DNA from: Gammaproteobacteria bacterium RIFCSPHIGHO2_02_FULL_42_43
GTDB lineage: Bacteria; Pseudomonadota; Gammaproteobacteria; Coxiellales; Coxiellaceae
Direction: 5' to 3'
DNA: 40,569 nucleotides
NCBI GenBank assembly: GCA_001801425.1
Contig: MGXR01000008.1
Location: 1-40,569 of the forward strand
Of the stretch, positions 8,569 to 17,632 are shown piece after piece. Position 1 is the first letter of the stretch, and every line of letters starts with the position of its first letter. The notes below the pieces were generated by a model that saw only the letters and a program-made list of their open reading frames with translations, did no database searches and was not told where the DNA came from. The position numbers and the translations under genes are program-made.

Positions 8569-10673
8569 ATTAATCCCTTCGGTATCTTATCAAATACCTG
8601 ATCCACCGGACCTTGCATCACTTGTTTTCCGTCCAATAATACCATAATCAAATCGGCTAGTTGCACATACGCACGTTGGTGCGTGATGACAACAATTGTT
8701 TTTTTCCCTTTTATTTCTTTCAAAAAATTGAGTAACGTATCAGCACTTTTAACATCCAATGCAGTCATCGGTTCATCCAAAATTAAAATAGAAGCATTAC
8801 GCAAATACGCGCGCGCTAAATTAATTTTTTGACAAAAACTGGTTCCTAATTTTTTATCACCGTAATCTTTAATGCGTGTATCAAATCCTTCAGGTAATGC
8901 TTCGATGTCCCGCAACAAATTAGCTGCTTGCGCTGCTTCTCTCAATTGATCCATGGACGCCATCGGATCTGCTAATCTCAAATTTTGTGCGATGGTGCCG
9001 TAAAATACTTCTGCTTTTTGCGATACGTAAGCAATGTGTGTGCGAAGCATAGCAACGTCGTATTGCCGAATATTTCTGCCGTCAATGTAAACGTGCCCCC
9101 CTTGCGGTAAATACATCGCTAACATCAAATTAACCATAGTACTTTTTCCGGAAGCGCTGGGGCCAATGATGGCTAACATTTCGCGCGGCTTGAGCGAAAA
9201 AGAAATATCTGAGAGTGCCGCGGTGTCAGCACCCGGATATCGAAAAGTAACTTGTGAAAAACTAATCGCGCCGATCAATTGACTCGGTGTACTTTGTTTT
9301 TGCGTAGCCAATTCTCGCTCAGGCTGCAAACGCATTAATTCATTAATCTGACGAATGCTTCGTTTCAATTGAATTAATTTCGGCAACATCATGCTCAGTG
9401 TTTTTACTGGTGTTAAAATTCGCCACACAATAAACATCACCCCAATTAACGAACCAATAGTCGTCGCGTTATCCATCACCAGAAATGATCCTGCCACTAA
9501 CGTGGCAACGCCAGACAACATCATGATAAAATCAAAAATCGCATCACTCGACACGCTAATTTGTTGCAGCCGTTGGCCACACAAAGTGGCTTCGCTATTC
9601 AATTCACGAAAACGCGTTTTCCACGTGTTTTGCAATCCCGCGTATTGCACCGAGCGCATGCCCCACAAAGTTTCTACCAAAAAATTTTGTTGTTGCACTT
9701 GAATGCGCGAACTTTTCCAAATACCGTTTTTTGTCAAATGCCACATGACGAGCGCTACTAAAATAGAAAAAATTGCAGCAATCAACGGAATCAACACCAA
9801 CAAACCACCAATAATCCAAATCGCGAAAAAATAAATAACAATAAAAGGAGATTCAATTAATGTTCCGAACAAAGGATTTCCAAAAAAATCACGCACGCTG
9901 TTAAAATCATTAATGCGCGCAATCTGCGCACCTACTGGCGCTGATTCCGTATACACGGGCGGCAGCCACAACAATTGTTGAAAAATAGAATTACCCACGT
10001 CTTGTTGAATATAAACGCCCAAATATCCGAGCAATCGATAGCGAATCATCATCACCACCGCGAGCATAAACAACGCCAAAAAAATTCCCAACGAAAAAGT
10101 AGATAGCATTTCATAGGAACCTGCGGGAATAATTTTATCGTAAATGCTAATCACGAAAATCGCCGGCAACATCATCAAAACCGTTTGTATGAAAGTAAGG
10201 AAAATGACGTAATTCAATAATTTTTTTCGCGGTTGCAATGCATTTTTAAACCACAGTGATGGTTTTTGTAATGGATCAGGCGTGCCAAGTTTTCTGAAAA
10301 CCACTAAAAATCCATTGAGATCCCAAGAAACTTCTGTTTTGCTTTGGCTGGTTTCGCTATCAAAATACGATATCCGTTCGCCTACCATTTCATGCAATAC
10401 TTTCGGCGCACCGCCATCGCTTGGCACAAACAAACACGGAAACAAACGCGCATCAAGTCGCCTTAAATTCACGAAGACCGTATCACTTTCAAATCCCAGG
10501 TGTTGCAAGATCGTGCGAAAATCTTCAACCGATGAAATGCTGCGCATATGTGGTTTGCTTTCTAATAATTCGCGTTCACTGCCTTTCCACTTAAGCCATC
10601 CCAGCAGTGGCCGCAAGCACTTTTCAAGATCCGTGTTTTCTGGCACCAACGGTGCACGTCTATCCGGGCGCAT
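8565..10673 (-). CDS. Type I secretion ABC transporter, subunit with intact Walker and H-loop motifs
   Basis: A 702-residue exporter half: an N-terminal domain of about 135 residues (it could be a degenerate C39-like domain), a membrane domain (about 150-430) and an ATPase domain. Walker A GPSASGKST (504-512), Walker B ILILDEP with D633 and E634, and switch His665 (ITHQR) are intact. The signature motif, normally LSGGQ, reads L-GTSFC-Q (609-615). It overlaps the next ABC gene by 14 bp and hlyD by 4 bp. The altered signature, together with the differently altered partner, suggests a heterodimer in which the ATP sites are unequal. Two different ABC proteins with one HlyD are known from MARTX systems (RtxB/RtxE); homology to those proteins specifically is not claimed. 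Confidence 0.92.
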   Translation of the reverse strand: MRPDRRAPLVPENTDLEKCLRPLLGWLKWKGSERELLESKPHMRSISSVEDFRTILQHLGFESDTVFVNLRRLDARLFPCLFVPSDGGAPKVLHEMVGERISYFDSETSQSKTEVSWDLNGFLVVFRKLGTPDPLQKPSLWFKNALQPRKKLLNYVIFLTFIQTVLMMLPAIFVISIYDKIIPAGSYEMLSTFSLGIFLALFMLAVVMMIRYRLLGYLGVYIQQDVGNSIFQQLLWLPPVYTESAPVGAQIARINDFNSVRDFFGNPLFGTLIESPFIVIYFFAIWIIGGLLVLIPLIAAIFSILVALVMWHLTKNGIWKSSRIQVQQQNFLVETLWGMRSVQYAGLQNTWKTRFRELNSEATLCGQRLQQISVSSDAIFDFIMMLSGVATLVAGSFLVMDNATTIGSLIGVMFIVWRILTPVKTLSMMLPKLIQLKRSIRQINELMRLQPERELATQKQSTPSQLIGAISFSQVTFRYPGADTAALSDISFSLKPREMLAIIGPSASGKSTMVNLMLAMYLPQGGHVYIDGRNIRQYDVAMLRTHIAYVSQKAEVFYGTIAQNLRLADPMASMDQLREAAQAANLLRDIEALPEGFDTRIKDYGDKKLGTSFCQKINLARAYLRNASILILDEPMTALDVKSADTLLNFLKEIKGKKTIVVITHQRAYVQLADLIMVLLDGKQVMQGPVDQVFDKIPKGLI

Positions 10674-12630
10674 GATTCTCCACTTTCTCCAATCGTCCTT
10701 CTTTCAACACATAGCGCACCGATGCAATTCCGAGTGTGTCCTCACTTTGCGACACAACAACCACCGTCGCCACTTCTTGCAATGTTTTCAATAAATCAAT
10801 TAACATTTCGTTGCTACGCAAATCTAAATTCATATTAGCTTCATCAAACAAAACCAACTTTGGTTTTTGCGATAGCGCACGAATAATTGTCATGCGATTT
10901 ACAACGCCACGCGGCAAACTTTCTACTGCACGATCACCCACCAACGTATCAAAACCATTGGGTAATTTTGCAATCACTGTATCCAAGCCTAAAAAATGGG
11001 ACAATTGTCGCGCAGCATTTTCTTGCTCTGGATTAAATGCAGACAGATTATCCATGATCGTGCCACGAAATAATTCACCCACTTGGCTCATGTACGCAAT
11101 TTTTTTTCGCAAATCAGTGAGCTGATAATCTTCTACATTTTTTCCATCTAACAAATATTCGCCTTGCGTTGGCGTAAGCAGTGTCGCCAGAATATTAATG
11201 AGCGTTGTTTTTCCCGCTTGTTCATCAGCACTAATACCGATAATTGTTTTTGGCGGAATGTCTAACTGAATATTTTCCAAAATCCATTGTGATTTTGCAT
11301 CATAACGAAAACTCACATTATTCAATGCCACGTGGCCATCAAATTCTCCAAAAGTCGGCAAATTACTTTTGTCTTCTACCGGCAAAGTTAAAATGCTTTC
11401 CAATTGTTGCCGCACCACATTCACTGTTTTCCAGCGATTAAATGCGCTGATCGCGCGATTCATGGGCTGCATAATACGTCCCACCAGCAAAGTGCACGCC
11501 GCTAATCCACCGATTGCCATTTGTCCGTGAATCACATACAAACTGCCAACAATCGCAACAAATATTGTCATCAGTTGACTGCCCACGGATTTCAGCGTCA
11601 ACAAATCACCTGCTTCAGCGCTCGAACTATAATTCACTTGCGCCGATGATTTTTGTAACCGTTCATAACGACGAATGAGTAGTGTTTCCATACCCATGGA
11701 CTTAACGGTGTGAATATTATTTAAAACGTCGATCACAAAATTATTTTCGCGAGATTCCAGCGTTAATTTATCAGTCAACGTCGGCTCCCAATATCCTAAA
11801 AAACGATACGAACACAACGACAACACAATCAATAAAATCGTTGGCACTAAAAACAACCAACCGCCCAAATATGCAATAACCGCTAAAAAAATAGCGATGA
11901 ATGGAATATCCGTCGCCGAAGAAAATAATTGATTGTTGTAAAATCCCTTGAGTTGATCCAGCGTGTTTAATTGTTTCAAGCGCGTGCCAGCGCCCGTTCT
12001 TTCATACACCGGCAGCGGCGCATCCATTAAACGCGAAAAAGCACGCACGCTCAGCGAATTCTCAAATTTGGTATCCGCCCACAAATTCACGTAGCTTCGC
12101 GAAATGCGCAGCACCATCTCAACAGCGAGCGCGCTCGATACCACAATCGCAAGCATCGTCATTGTGGTGAAGGAGTGGTAAGGGATAACGCGATCGTACA
12201 CCTGCATCATCATGAGTGGGAAAGCAAGCGACAATAAATTCACGCAAAAAGTCGCGAGCAACGTAACGCCACGTCCGCCATAGCGAGACGCTTCACGCAT
12301 TTGTGTAAACCAGGCTGCATGTGAAAATTCATATCGAAATCGCTTAATTTGCGCGTGCCAATGCCACCATTTTTTCTGAAACATTTCGCCGAGATAAGGA
12401 GTCTGTATTTTGGGTTTTTCCGGTGTTAATTTTTGATCTTCAGCAGGGGAATTGTTTTTATTTGAATTGGATATCGACAACAATAGCTCATCTGTTTTTT
12501 TGATTTGATTGCGTTTTTGAAAGGGTCGAATCAGAAAAAAAATCAGCGCGAGAATACCGCGTTTACAAATGATATAAATGAAGAGTAATCGCCCCCACAA
12601 CACGCGCAGGTAAGCCTTGACTCTATCCAT
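10660..12630 (-). CDS. Type I secretion ABC transporter, subunit with degenerate ATPase motifs
   Basis: A 656-residue ABC exporter half with an extra N-terminal membrane-like segment (about 7-34), a polar linker, an exporter membrane domain (about 120-400) and an ATPase domain. The Walker A region reads G465-ISADEQAGKTT, so the first glycine of GxxxxGK[ST] is replaced by A468, while K474 and T475 remain. The signature is SLPRGVV (571-577) instead of LSGGQ. Walker B LVLFDEAN keeps D596 and E597. The H-loop histidine is Q628 (VVSQSED). It is probably a weak or non-hydrolysing partner of the adjacent ABC gene. The start is the ATG at 12630; the Shine-Dalgarno is weak. Confidence 0.9.
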   Translation of the reverse strand: MDRVKAYLRVLWGRLLFIYIICKRGILALIFFLIRPFQKRNQIKKTDELLLSISNSNKNNSPAEDQKLTPEKPKIQTPYLGEMFQKKWWHWHAQIKRFRYEFSHAAWFTQMREASRYGGRGVTLLATFCVNLLSLAFPLMMMQVYDRVIPYHSFTTMTMLAIVVSSALAVEMVLRISRSYVNLWADTKFENSLSVRAFSRLMDAPLPVYERTGAGTRLKQLNTLDQLKGFYNNQLFSSATDIPFIAIFLAVIAYLGGWLFLVPTILLIVLSLCSYRFLGYWEPTLTDKLTLESRENNFVIDVLNNIHTVKSMGMETLLIRRYERLQKSSAQVNYSSSAEAGDLLTLKSVGSQLMTIFVAIVGSLYVIHGQMAIGGLAACTLLVGRIMQPMNRAISAFNRWKTVNVVRQQLESILTLPVEDKSNLPTFGEFDGHVALNNVSFRYDAKSQWILENIQLDIPPKTIIGISADEQAGKTTLINILATLLTPTQGEYLLDGKNVEDYQLTDLRKKIAYMSQVGELFRGTIMDNLSAFNPEQENAARQLSHFLGLDTVIAKLPNGFDTLVGDRAVESLPRGVVNRMTIIRALSQKPKLVLFDEANMNLDLRSNEMLIDLLKTLQEVATVVVVSQSEDTLGIASVRYVLKEGRLEKVENHAPG

Positions 12631-12687
12631 AACGCCGCAACCACGCTGTCCCTGAGTACAATCTTTACAATAGCGTGTTTTTCCATG

Positions 12688-12715
12688 ATTATAAAGGAGT
12701 TATTCGGCTCGCCAA
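12688..12715 (-). promoter_or_regulatory. Predicted promoter of the ABC-ABC-hlyD operon
   Basis: On the minus strand TTGGCG (plus 12710-12715) is followed after 16 bp by a perfect TATAAT (plus 12688-12693). It lies between the phosphopantetheinyl transferase stop and the ABC start, so the secretion genes may have their own promoter. Confidence 0.5.
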
Positions 12716-13464
12716 AGGTGCATTTTTTGAATCTTTCTTTGCAAGGCAACTGCGCCAGTGATGCCTGCCGGCAAATCAGGTACAACGCAAATTGTCCAAT
12801 CAACTGATTGATTTAATTCATGATAACTATTTTTAAGCACAGAATCTGTACCATTCACGTCGTCGATGATCACCTCAAATTTTGCGAGAGATAGCGACAG
12901 TCCATCACCTGTTGCTTTAATAAATGCTTCTTTGCGTGTCCAACAGCGGTAAAATGCCGACATTCTTTTTTTTGCCGGCAACGCCAACAATGCCGCGTAT
13001 TCTTGGGGCGCAAAAAAACGCTCTGCGAGTGCCAAAAAATCCCGATTTGTGCGCACGATTTCAATATCCACACCCACGGCATCGCGCGCAATTGCCAACA
13101 ATCCATAATCGCCTGCGTGCGATAAATTAAATTGTACTGCTGAATTTTTCAACGATGGTTTTCCGTGAGTGCCATAAGAAAATACTATATTTTCAGGAGA
13201 AATCGTGAGGTATCGCGCTAAAATATTTCGCAAAGACCATCGTGCTTTGGCAAATCGTTCGCGATCGCGCGCATCGACAAAACGCATCGCACGCCCCCAT
13301 TCATCGGACGACAAAATCAACTGACTCGCCGCCAATTCATCAATATTGCTTTGCAATGAAATAAACCATATATCTACCACACCCGAGTCAGGTAACGGCA
13401 TCTTTTTTTGCGAAGGTTGGATAAACATCGTCGCCGTCACTTCATTGATTGGTTGGCGTATCAT
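12700..13464 (-). CDS. 4'-phosphopantetheinyl transferase, Sfp/HetI/AcpT type
   Basis: A 254-residue enzyme that moves the 4'-phosphopantetheine arm of CoA onto a serine of carrier proteins. Family motifs seen: N114-LSHAG (NxSHxx), GVDIE (131-135, metal-binding D133 and E135), and WTRKEAFIKATGDGL (175-189) with the catalytic E179 and K183. The length fits the Sfp type. No polyketide, peptide-synthetase or fatty-acid gene is present in the window, so the target carrier protein is unknown. It lies 69 bp upstream of the secretion operon on the same strand; functional linkage is not shown. The ATG at 13464 has a weak Shine-Dalgarno; M13 is an alternative start. Confidence 0.93.
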   Translation of the reverse strand: MIRQPINEVTATMFIQPSQKKMPLPDSGVVDIWFISLQSNIDELAASQLILSSDEWGRAMRFVDARDRERFAKARWSLRNILARYLTISPENIVFSYGTHGKPSLKNSAVQFNLSHAGDYGLLAIARDAVGVDIEIVRTNRDFLALAERFFAPQEYAALLALPAKKRMSAFYRCWTRKEAFIKATGDGLSLSLAKFEVIIDDVNGTDSVLKNSYHELNQSVDWTICVVPDLPAGITGAVALQRKIQKMHLWRAE

Positions 13465-13595
13465 ATCTCAGTGCATTGCATTGGCACCACGAATTCCCTA
13501 CAATGGCGACTCTGTGAGTGTGCTGACGTAGCTTAATCGAGCATTGCCCACCGCACGCGCGTATATAGCAAGGAGCCGCGCGCGTTAGCGAGCGA

Positions 13596-13612
13596 GATTT
13601 GCGAAGCAAATC
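13596..13612. repeat. Hairpin GATTTGC-GAA-GCAAATC upstream of tRNA-Thr
   Basis: A perfect 7-bp stem with a GAA loop, followed by ATTTTTAT. It is a variant of the ATGTTGC-(A/G)AA-GCAACAT hairpins at 13743 and 33295. The sequence 13517-13560 before it is a degenerate copy of the tRNA 5' end plus the GCCCAC...CACGCGCG segment seen at 13697-13740. Confidence 0.5.
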
Positions 13613-13667
13613 ATTTTTATTTGATGTTGGGCTGGGTGCAGCAGCGACAAAGACAAATGCAGCACAG

Positions 13668-13714
13668 GGATGTGCGAGATACTTTTTATTCAAGTTTGCT
13701 GGCGTAGCTCAGTT
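13668..13714 (+). repeat. 47-bp direct repeat, partial copy of the tRNA-Thr promoter region and 5' end
   Basis: Identical to 13782-13828, which runs from GGATGTGCGAGATACTTTTT through the first 17 bases of tRNA-Thr(TGT). This copy leaves tRNA sequence after GCTCAGTT, so it is a broken tRNA start and not a functional gene. Confidence 0.85.
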
Positions 13715-13731
13715 AAGCGTCGCCCACAGAA

Positions 13732-13770
13732 GCACGCGCGAAATGTTGCAAAGCAACATGGAGCAAGTGC
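13732..13770. repeat. REP-like palindromic element, copy 1
   Basis: An outer stem GCAC/GTGC encloses two symmetric 7-base spacers and the inner hairpin ATGTTGC-AAA-GCAACAT (13743-13759). Nearly the same element is at 33284-33322. It lies between the two 47-bp direct repeats. Confidence 0.65.
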
Positions 13771-13811
13771 GTTAGACCAAAGGATGTGCGAGATACTTTT
13801 TATTCAAGTTT

Positions 13812-13884
13812 GCTGGCGTAGCTCAGTTGGTAGAGCAGCTGATTTGTAATCAGCGGGTCGGCGGTTCAAATCCGTTCGCCAGCT
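13812..13884 (+). tRNA. tRNA-Thr(TGT), integration target of the genomic islands
   Basis: Complete plus-strand cloverleaf: acceptor GCTGGCG/CGCCAGC, D-stem GCTC/GAGC, anticodon stem GCTGA/TCAGC with loop TTTGTAA (anticodon TGT), T-arm GGCGG/CCGTT with loop TTCAAAT, and discriminator T. CCA is not encoded. Copies of its 3' half at 19145, 24383 and 31095 mark it as the attachment site of tandem islands that leave the tRNA intact. Confidence 0.96.
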
Positions 13885-13890
13885 TCTTAA
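13841..13890 (+). repeat. Attachment-type direct repeat 1, within tRNA-Thr(TGT)
   Basis: The 50 bp from the anticodon arm to six bases past the tRNA. Identical over 50 bp to 19145-19194, over 45 bp to 24383-24427 and over 27 bp to 31095-31121. This is the left boundary of island 1. Confidence 0.85.
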
Positions 13891-13968
13891 TTCCTTGTTT
13901 TGTAATGAATTTATTGTATTTCATTTTTTGAACAATTTTTCAGTGTAGTCAATTTGTCACCACAAAAA

Positions 13969-16776
13969 TCAGCTGGTCGCCTCAAACTGCAAATTATTTT
14001 TGATATGATTGCGCGCTAATGCTCGCAGAATACAATCTAAAATGTCATTTAAATGCTTGCCAATGTCCTCTGCCAAAAACCTCAAAACCATGTAACCATT
14101 TTCTTGTAAAAGCACATCTTTACGCCGATCAGATCGATAGGCATTCATATCAGAAAAATGCTGTTCTCCGTCAATTTCAATTGCAACGTGAGCATCCATA
14201 CATAACAAATCAATTTCCATGTGACCTGAACCACCAAATGGGATGGGTAATTCAACATTCAATTGAAAACATCCTCGCGTTTCGGGCAAACCTTCTAACC
14301 GACGATATAAAAAAGCTTCCGAAGCACTACGCGCACGAGCAATGCCTGTTTTATTATCAATTGAAACTCTTGTGAATAAATGTGCTAATTGTTCATCTAC
14401 TCCATCACGAATTAATCGTTTAACGCTGCCTGCATAATCTGCTTTCCATATTGGATCAACGGGCAATGGCACATTAGCAGGCCAGCCGGCTGATGCGCTT
14501 GCTGGCAATAAAATTTTATATCCTACTGCTTCGTAAGCCTTGCAGCGACGATTAAACATCCGCTCCAACATTGGCACCATTAAATCCGCATAATCGTAAA
14601 CTTGAACTTCCTTTTTTGAATCATGGAGTCGATGCAGTCTGCCAACATATTGCGCGATCGTTCCTTTCCATGAGATGGGCAATGTTAGAAATAATGTATC
14701 CAAACGTGCGTCATCAAAGCCTTCACCAATAAATTTTCCCGTAGCAATCAACACGCGTCCTTCATGTTCTGGAACAGTTTTTAAATATTCAATGGCTTCC
14801 TGGATTGCTTTTTGTTTCATGCCGCCACGTAATAAAATCACATGTTGAATTTTTTCTTTAAGTTTTTCGTATAAACAATCTAAATGTTCATTGCGTTCTG
14901 TTAATACGATGGGTGAGCGACCATTGTGAACTGCTAAAATAATGTCATCACAAATTACTTGATTGCGATTTATGTCCATTATTAATTCACTGTAAAGATC
15001 CTGAAATTGGATTCGTAAATCAGTGTTGGCAGTTTTTATAGGACAAAATGAAGTAGAACGCACTAAAACAAGATGTTCAAATGGATGAATTCTTGCTTGT
15101 TCTTTTGCGTTTGTACGATAACGTATTGGACCACAACGCATCGTGATAATAGGATGACGACCGTCTTTTCGTGCAACAGTTGCCGATAATCCAGTAATAA
15201 ATCTTGCCTTAGTCTGACGAATCACATTCTCAAAACTGTTCGCTGGCAAATGATGGCATTCATCCACAATCACGTGGCCATATTGCACAATACAATCATC
15301 AACAACGTCTTTGCGAATTAGACTTTGCATAATCGCGACATCAATTAATCCAGTTGGTTTTCGTTTTCCACCACCAATTTTTCCGATTGATTTTTTTGGT
15401 ATGTCTAGAAAAGTGGATAACCGTTCAATCCATTGATCCTGTAATTGTTTGCGATGGACAATAATTAAGGTATTGACTTGTCGTTTTGAAATCAACCATG
15501 CGGCAACCACTGTTTTTCCAAATGCTGTTGTTGCAGATAAAACACCGATATCAAATTGCAACATGGCTTGTGCTGCTTTTTCTTGTTCAGCGCGCAATTG
15601 ACCACAAAAATTTGTTATCAGCGGTTCACCATTGAATAATTCATCACGAATTTTTACTTTCACTTTTAAATCTGAAAATAATTTTTTAATCTCATCCATG
15701 CAGCCACGTGGCAATCCAATATGATCTGTATAATCATGCGCACAGCCAATAATGCGTGGCTTATCATAGACAGGCAATCTCATTGCTTGCGCTTTATAAA
15801 ACTCAGGATTTTGGAAAGCTGCCAATCTAATTAATTTATTTTTTAATGGCGCAGGTAAAATACTTTTTTCAATATAAATTTCATTACCAGAAATTAATTC
15901 TATTTTTTTCGGGCAATTTTCAATGTTAGAAATAGTTTCTCGTTTTGATGGTGATTTATTCCAGGGTGTAAGATTATCTTCTTCTGATATATCAAGACGC
16001 ACACCGACAATTCGCCCTTTTGCTTCTGCGCGTTCAACAATTTCTTCTATTTCAATTCGATTAATTTTGCTTAACTCTGCCAAAAAAGCCCATTGATCTT
16101 CAAACGGATTTAAATTTTCATCAATAAAAACGCTGTTATCCAAATTCCGTGCATTTTTTTGCAAAGGCAGTGCAATTAAATTACCAAAACCACCTTTGGG
16201 CAATGTATCTTGGTTTGGAAAAAATCGATCATAAGAATCCAAACCCACATCAGGATTTTGTTCCATTGTTTCCGTCAGAATATGTGCGCCCAATCGCCTG
16301 GCTAAACCAGCAGGTACTGCTTCTGAAAAAAATAACCACACATGCGCACCTTTTCCAGAACGTGAGCGTTCCAATGCTGCAGATAAATTCATCTGATGGC
16401 AAGTTTTTAAAAAGGCAATTGCATCAATTTGCCAAGTGGATTTATCAAAATCCGCAACCAGAAAAAAACATGTTTCATCCAAAAGCATCGGATAAATGCC
16501 CATTACAAAATTACGCCCATGATCATCAACACCTGAAAGATGCCAACGAATAACTTCATCAGTGATTGCTAAAAATCGACGGTTAGGACAATCAAAACAT
16601 TTTATTTTGGGTTTAGCGCAAACACCAGGGACCCATTCATTTCCGCAAGCAGGCGCGTAGCCAGATTTTTTTGTTCGATAGTTTTCAAAACGGCGCGGGT
16701 AGACATCATCACGACCTTTGAAAAAGGAGCGGAATAAGGCGATTTTATCAGTGGGGGACAGGACGTTGCTTGTCAT
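13969..16776 (-). CDS. TOTE-type primase / superfamily 2 helicase / DUF559 nuclease fusion
   Basis: A 935-residue three-part enzyme. Residues 1-240 look like the archaeo-eukaryotic primase domain of TOTE conflict systems: cysteine cluster C44, C53, C60, C63; metal motif ADFD (D109, D111); SGKGAH (140-145); and GNLIALPLQ (198-206). Residues about 390-735 are a superfamily 2 helicase: Walker A ATTAFGKT (415-422), DECHH (505-509), LSAT (530-533), GEGFD (684-688) and motif VI QYVGRLHR (709-716). Residues about 835-915 resemble the DUF559/Vsr-like endonuclease fold, with D856 and a conserved IEIDGEQHF segment (E867, D869). It is the last gene of a four-gene operon, 44 bp after the phosphoesterase stop. 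The ATG at 16776 is chosen over the TTG one codon earlier. The likely role is attack on, or copying of, foreign nucleic acid. The domain reading is firm; the function is inferred. Confidence 0.88.
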   Translation of the reverse strand: MTSNVLSPTDKIALFRSFFKGRDDVYPRRFENYRTKKSGYAPACGNEWVPGVCAKPKIKCFDCPNRRFLAITDEVIRWHLSGVDDHGRNFVMGIYPMLLDETCFFLVADFDKSTWQIDAIAFLKTCHQMNLSAALERSRSGKGAHVWLFFSEAVPAGLARRLGAHILTETMEQNPDVGLDSYDRFFPNQDTLPKGGFGNLIALPLQKNARNLDNSVFIDENLNPFEDQWAFLAELSKINRIEIEEIVERAEAKGRIVGVRLDISEEDNLTPWNKSPSKRETISNIENCPKKIELISGNEIYIEKSILPAPLKNKLIRLAAFQNPEFYKAQAMRLPVYDKPRIIGCAHDYTDHIGLPRGCMDEIKKLFSDLKVKVKIRDELFNGEPLITNFCGQLRAEQEKAAQAMLQFDIGVLSATTAFGKTVVAAWLISKRQVNTLIIVHRKQLQDQWIERLSTFLDIPKKSIGKIGGGKRKPTGLIDVAIMQSLIRKDVVDDCIVQYGHVIVDECHHLPANSFENVIRQTKARFITGLSATVARKDGRHPIITMRCGPIRYRTNAKEQARIHPFEHLVLVRSTSFCPIKTANTDLRIQFQDLYSELIMDINRNQVICDDIILAVHNGRSPIVLTERNEHLDCLYEKLKEKIQHVILLRGGMKQKAIQEAIEYLKTVPEHEGRVLIATGKFIGEGFDDARLDTLFLTLPISWKGTIAQYVGRLHRLHDSKKEVQVYDYADLMVPMLERMFNRRCKAYEAVGYKILLPASASAGWPANVPLPVDPIWKADYAGSVKRLIRDGVDEQLAHLFTRVSIDNKTGIARARSASEAFLYRRLEGLPETRGCFQLNVELPIPFGGSGHMEIDLLCMDAHVAIEIDGEQHFSDMNAYRSDRRKDVLLQENGYMVLRFLAEDIGKHLNDILDCILRALARNHIKNNLQFEATS

Positions 16777-16820
16777 CAAATTATCTCAAATGCGTATTTA
16801 GAGCGCGAATAAAGGTAACA

Positions 16821-17627
16821 TTAAATCTCAATCACTTCCTGTATCGCTGGCTTGTAATATTCCGCACCACCTGCCTTTACCATTAAATTATTTAATGGTG
16901 AATAACACGCTTTACCATGCGTATGCCCACACAAGACCAAAAATTCAACATCAGGATTTTGCTGCGCAATTTCCAATAAAACATCACCCATTGCTTTAGA
17001 TCCAAAAAATGGCAACCAATCATCACCACTGATTTTTCCCTGATAAAGACAAGTCTCTTTAAATGGCGGCACATGCGTCAGAACAATGATTTTTTTAGCA
17101 TTATGTGAAATTGCTTTGAATAAATTTGATTTCAATTTTTTTGCATCAATATCAGCTAATGATTGCATCTTTTGCAATAATTGTTTTTTTCCAAATACTT
17201 TTTTCTGAAACAACTCAGCAATTAATCGACTATCATTTAATACCACGCGACTATTTTGATAGTCACCCAATCGACCATCAGCCCAGCCATCTTGTCCGAG
17301 TAAAATGGTATTTTCACTTAATACTTGAATACCTGCTATGTTAAGCCAAAACAATCCGGAATGCGCTTTGGTAAGTTTAGTGACATCTTTAATTACCCCG
17401 GTAACGCTCGAAAAATAATAATCATGATTTCCCAATACAAAATAAAGTGGCTTTTGAATTGTATCTGCCATTTCCGTTAATAAATCAACAATACTGTTTC
17501 CTTCAGCGATATCGCCACTAATTAATATTCCATCACATTTTTTGCGAATAATTTTCTTATAAAACTGGAGGCGTTCATTTTTTTCTAAAAAATTAATATG
17601 GATGTCAGTAAGCCAGGCAAGTTTCAT
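16821..17627 (-). CDS. Calcineurin-like metallophosphoesterase
   Basis: A 268-residue binuclear-metal phosphoesterase. All blocks of the family are visible: DIH (D8, H10), GD (D39), GNHD (66-69), THVPPF and GHTH near the C-terminus. There is no signal peptide or membrane segment, so it is cytoplasmic. It starts 5 bp after the nucleotidyltransferase stop and is followed by the primase-helicase gene. The substrate is unknown; the family includes nucleases, cyclic nucleotide phosphodiesterases and protein phosphatases. In this operon it could reverse a nucleotidyl modification or cut nucleic acid, which is speculation. Confidence 0.9.
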   Translation of the reverse strand: MKLAWLTDIHINFLEKNERLQFYKKIIRKKCDGILISGDIAEGNSIVDLLTEMADTIQKPLYFVLGNHDYYFSSVTGVIKDVTKLTKAHSGLFWLNIAGIQVLSENTILLGQDGWADGRLGDYQNSRVVLNDSRLIAELFQKKVFGKKQLLQKMQSLADIDAKKLKSNLFKAISHNAKKIIVLTHVPPFKETCLYQGKISGDDWLPFFGSKAMGDVLLEIAQQNPDVEFLVLCGHTHGKACYSPLNNLMVKAGGAEYYKPAIQEVIEI

Positions 17628-17632
17628 TTTTC

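Noticed and set aside
10282-10794. 170-codon plus-strand frame across the two ABC genes
   Set aside because: Antisense to two genes with clear domains; no start signals.
12543-12803. 86-codon minus-strand frame between the transferase and ABC genes
   Set aside because: It overlaps both well-supported genes and shows no family resemblance.
13442-13693. 83-codon minus-strand frame upstream of the transferase gene
   Set aside because: It lies on degenerate tRNA and repeat sequence; no ribosome site.
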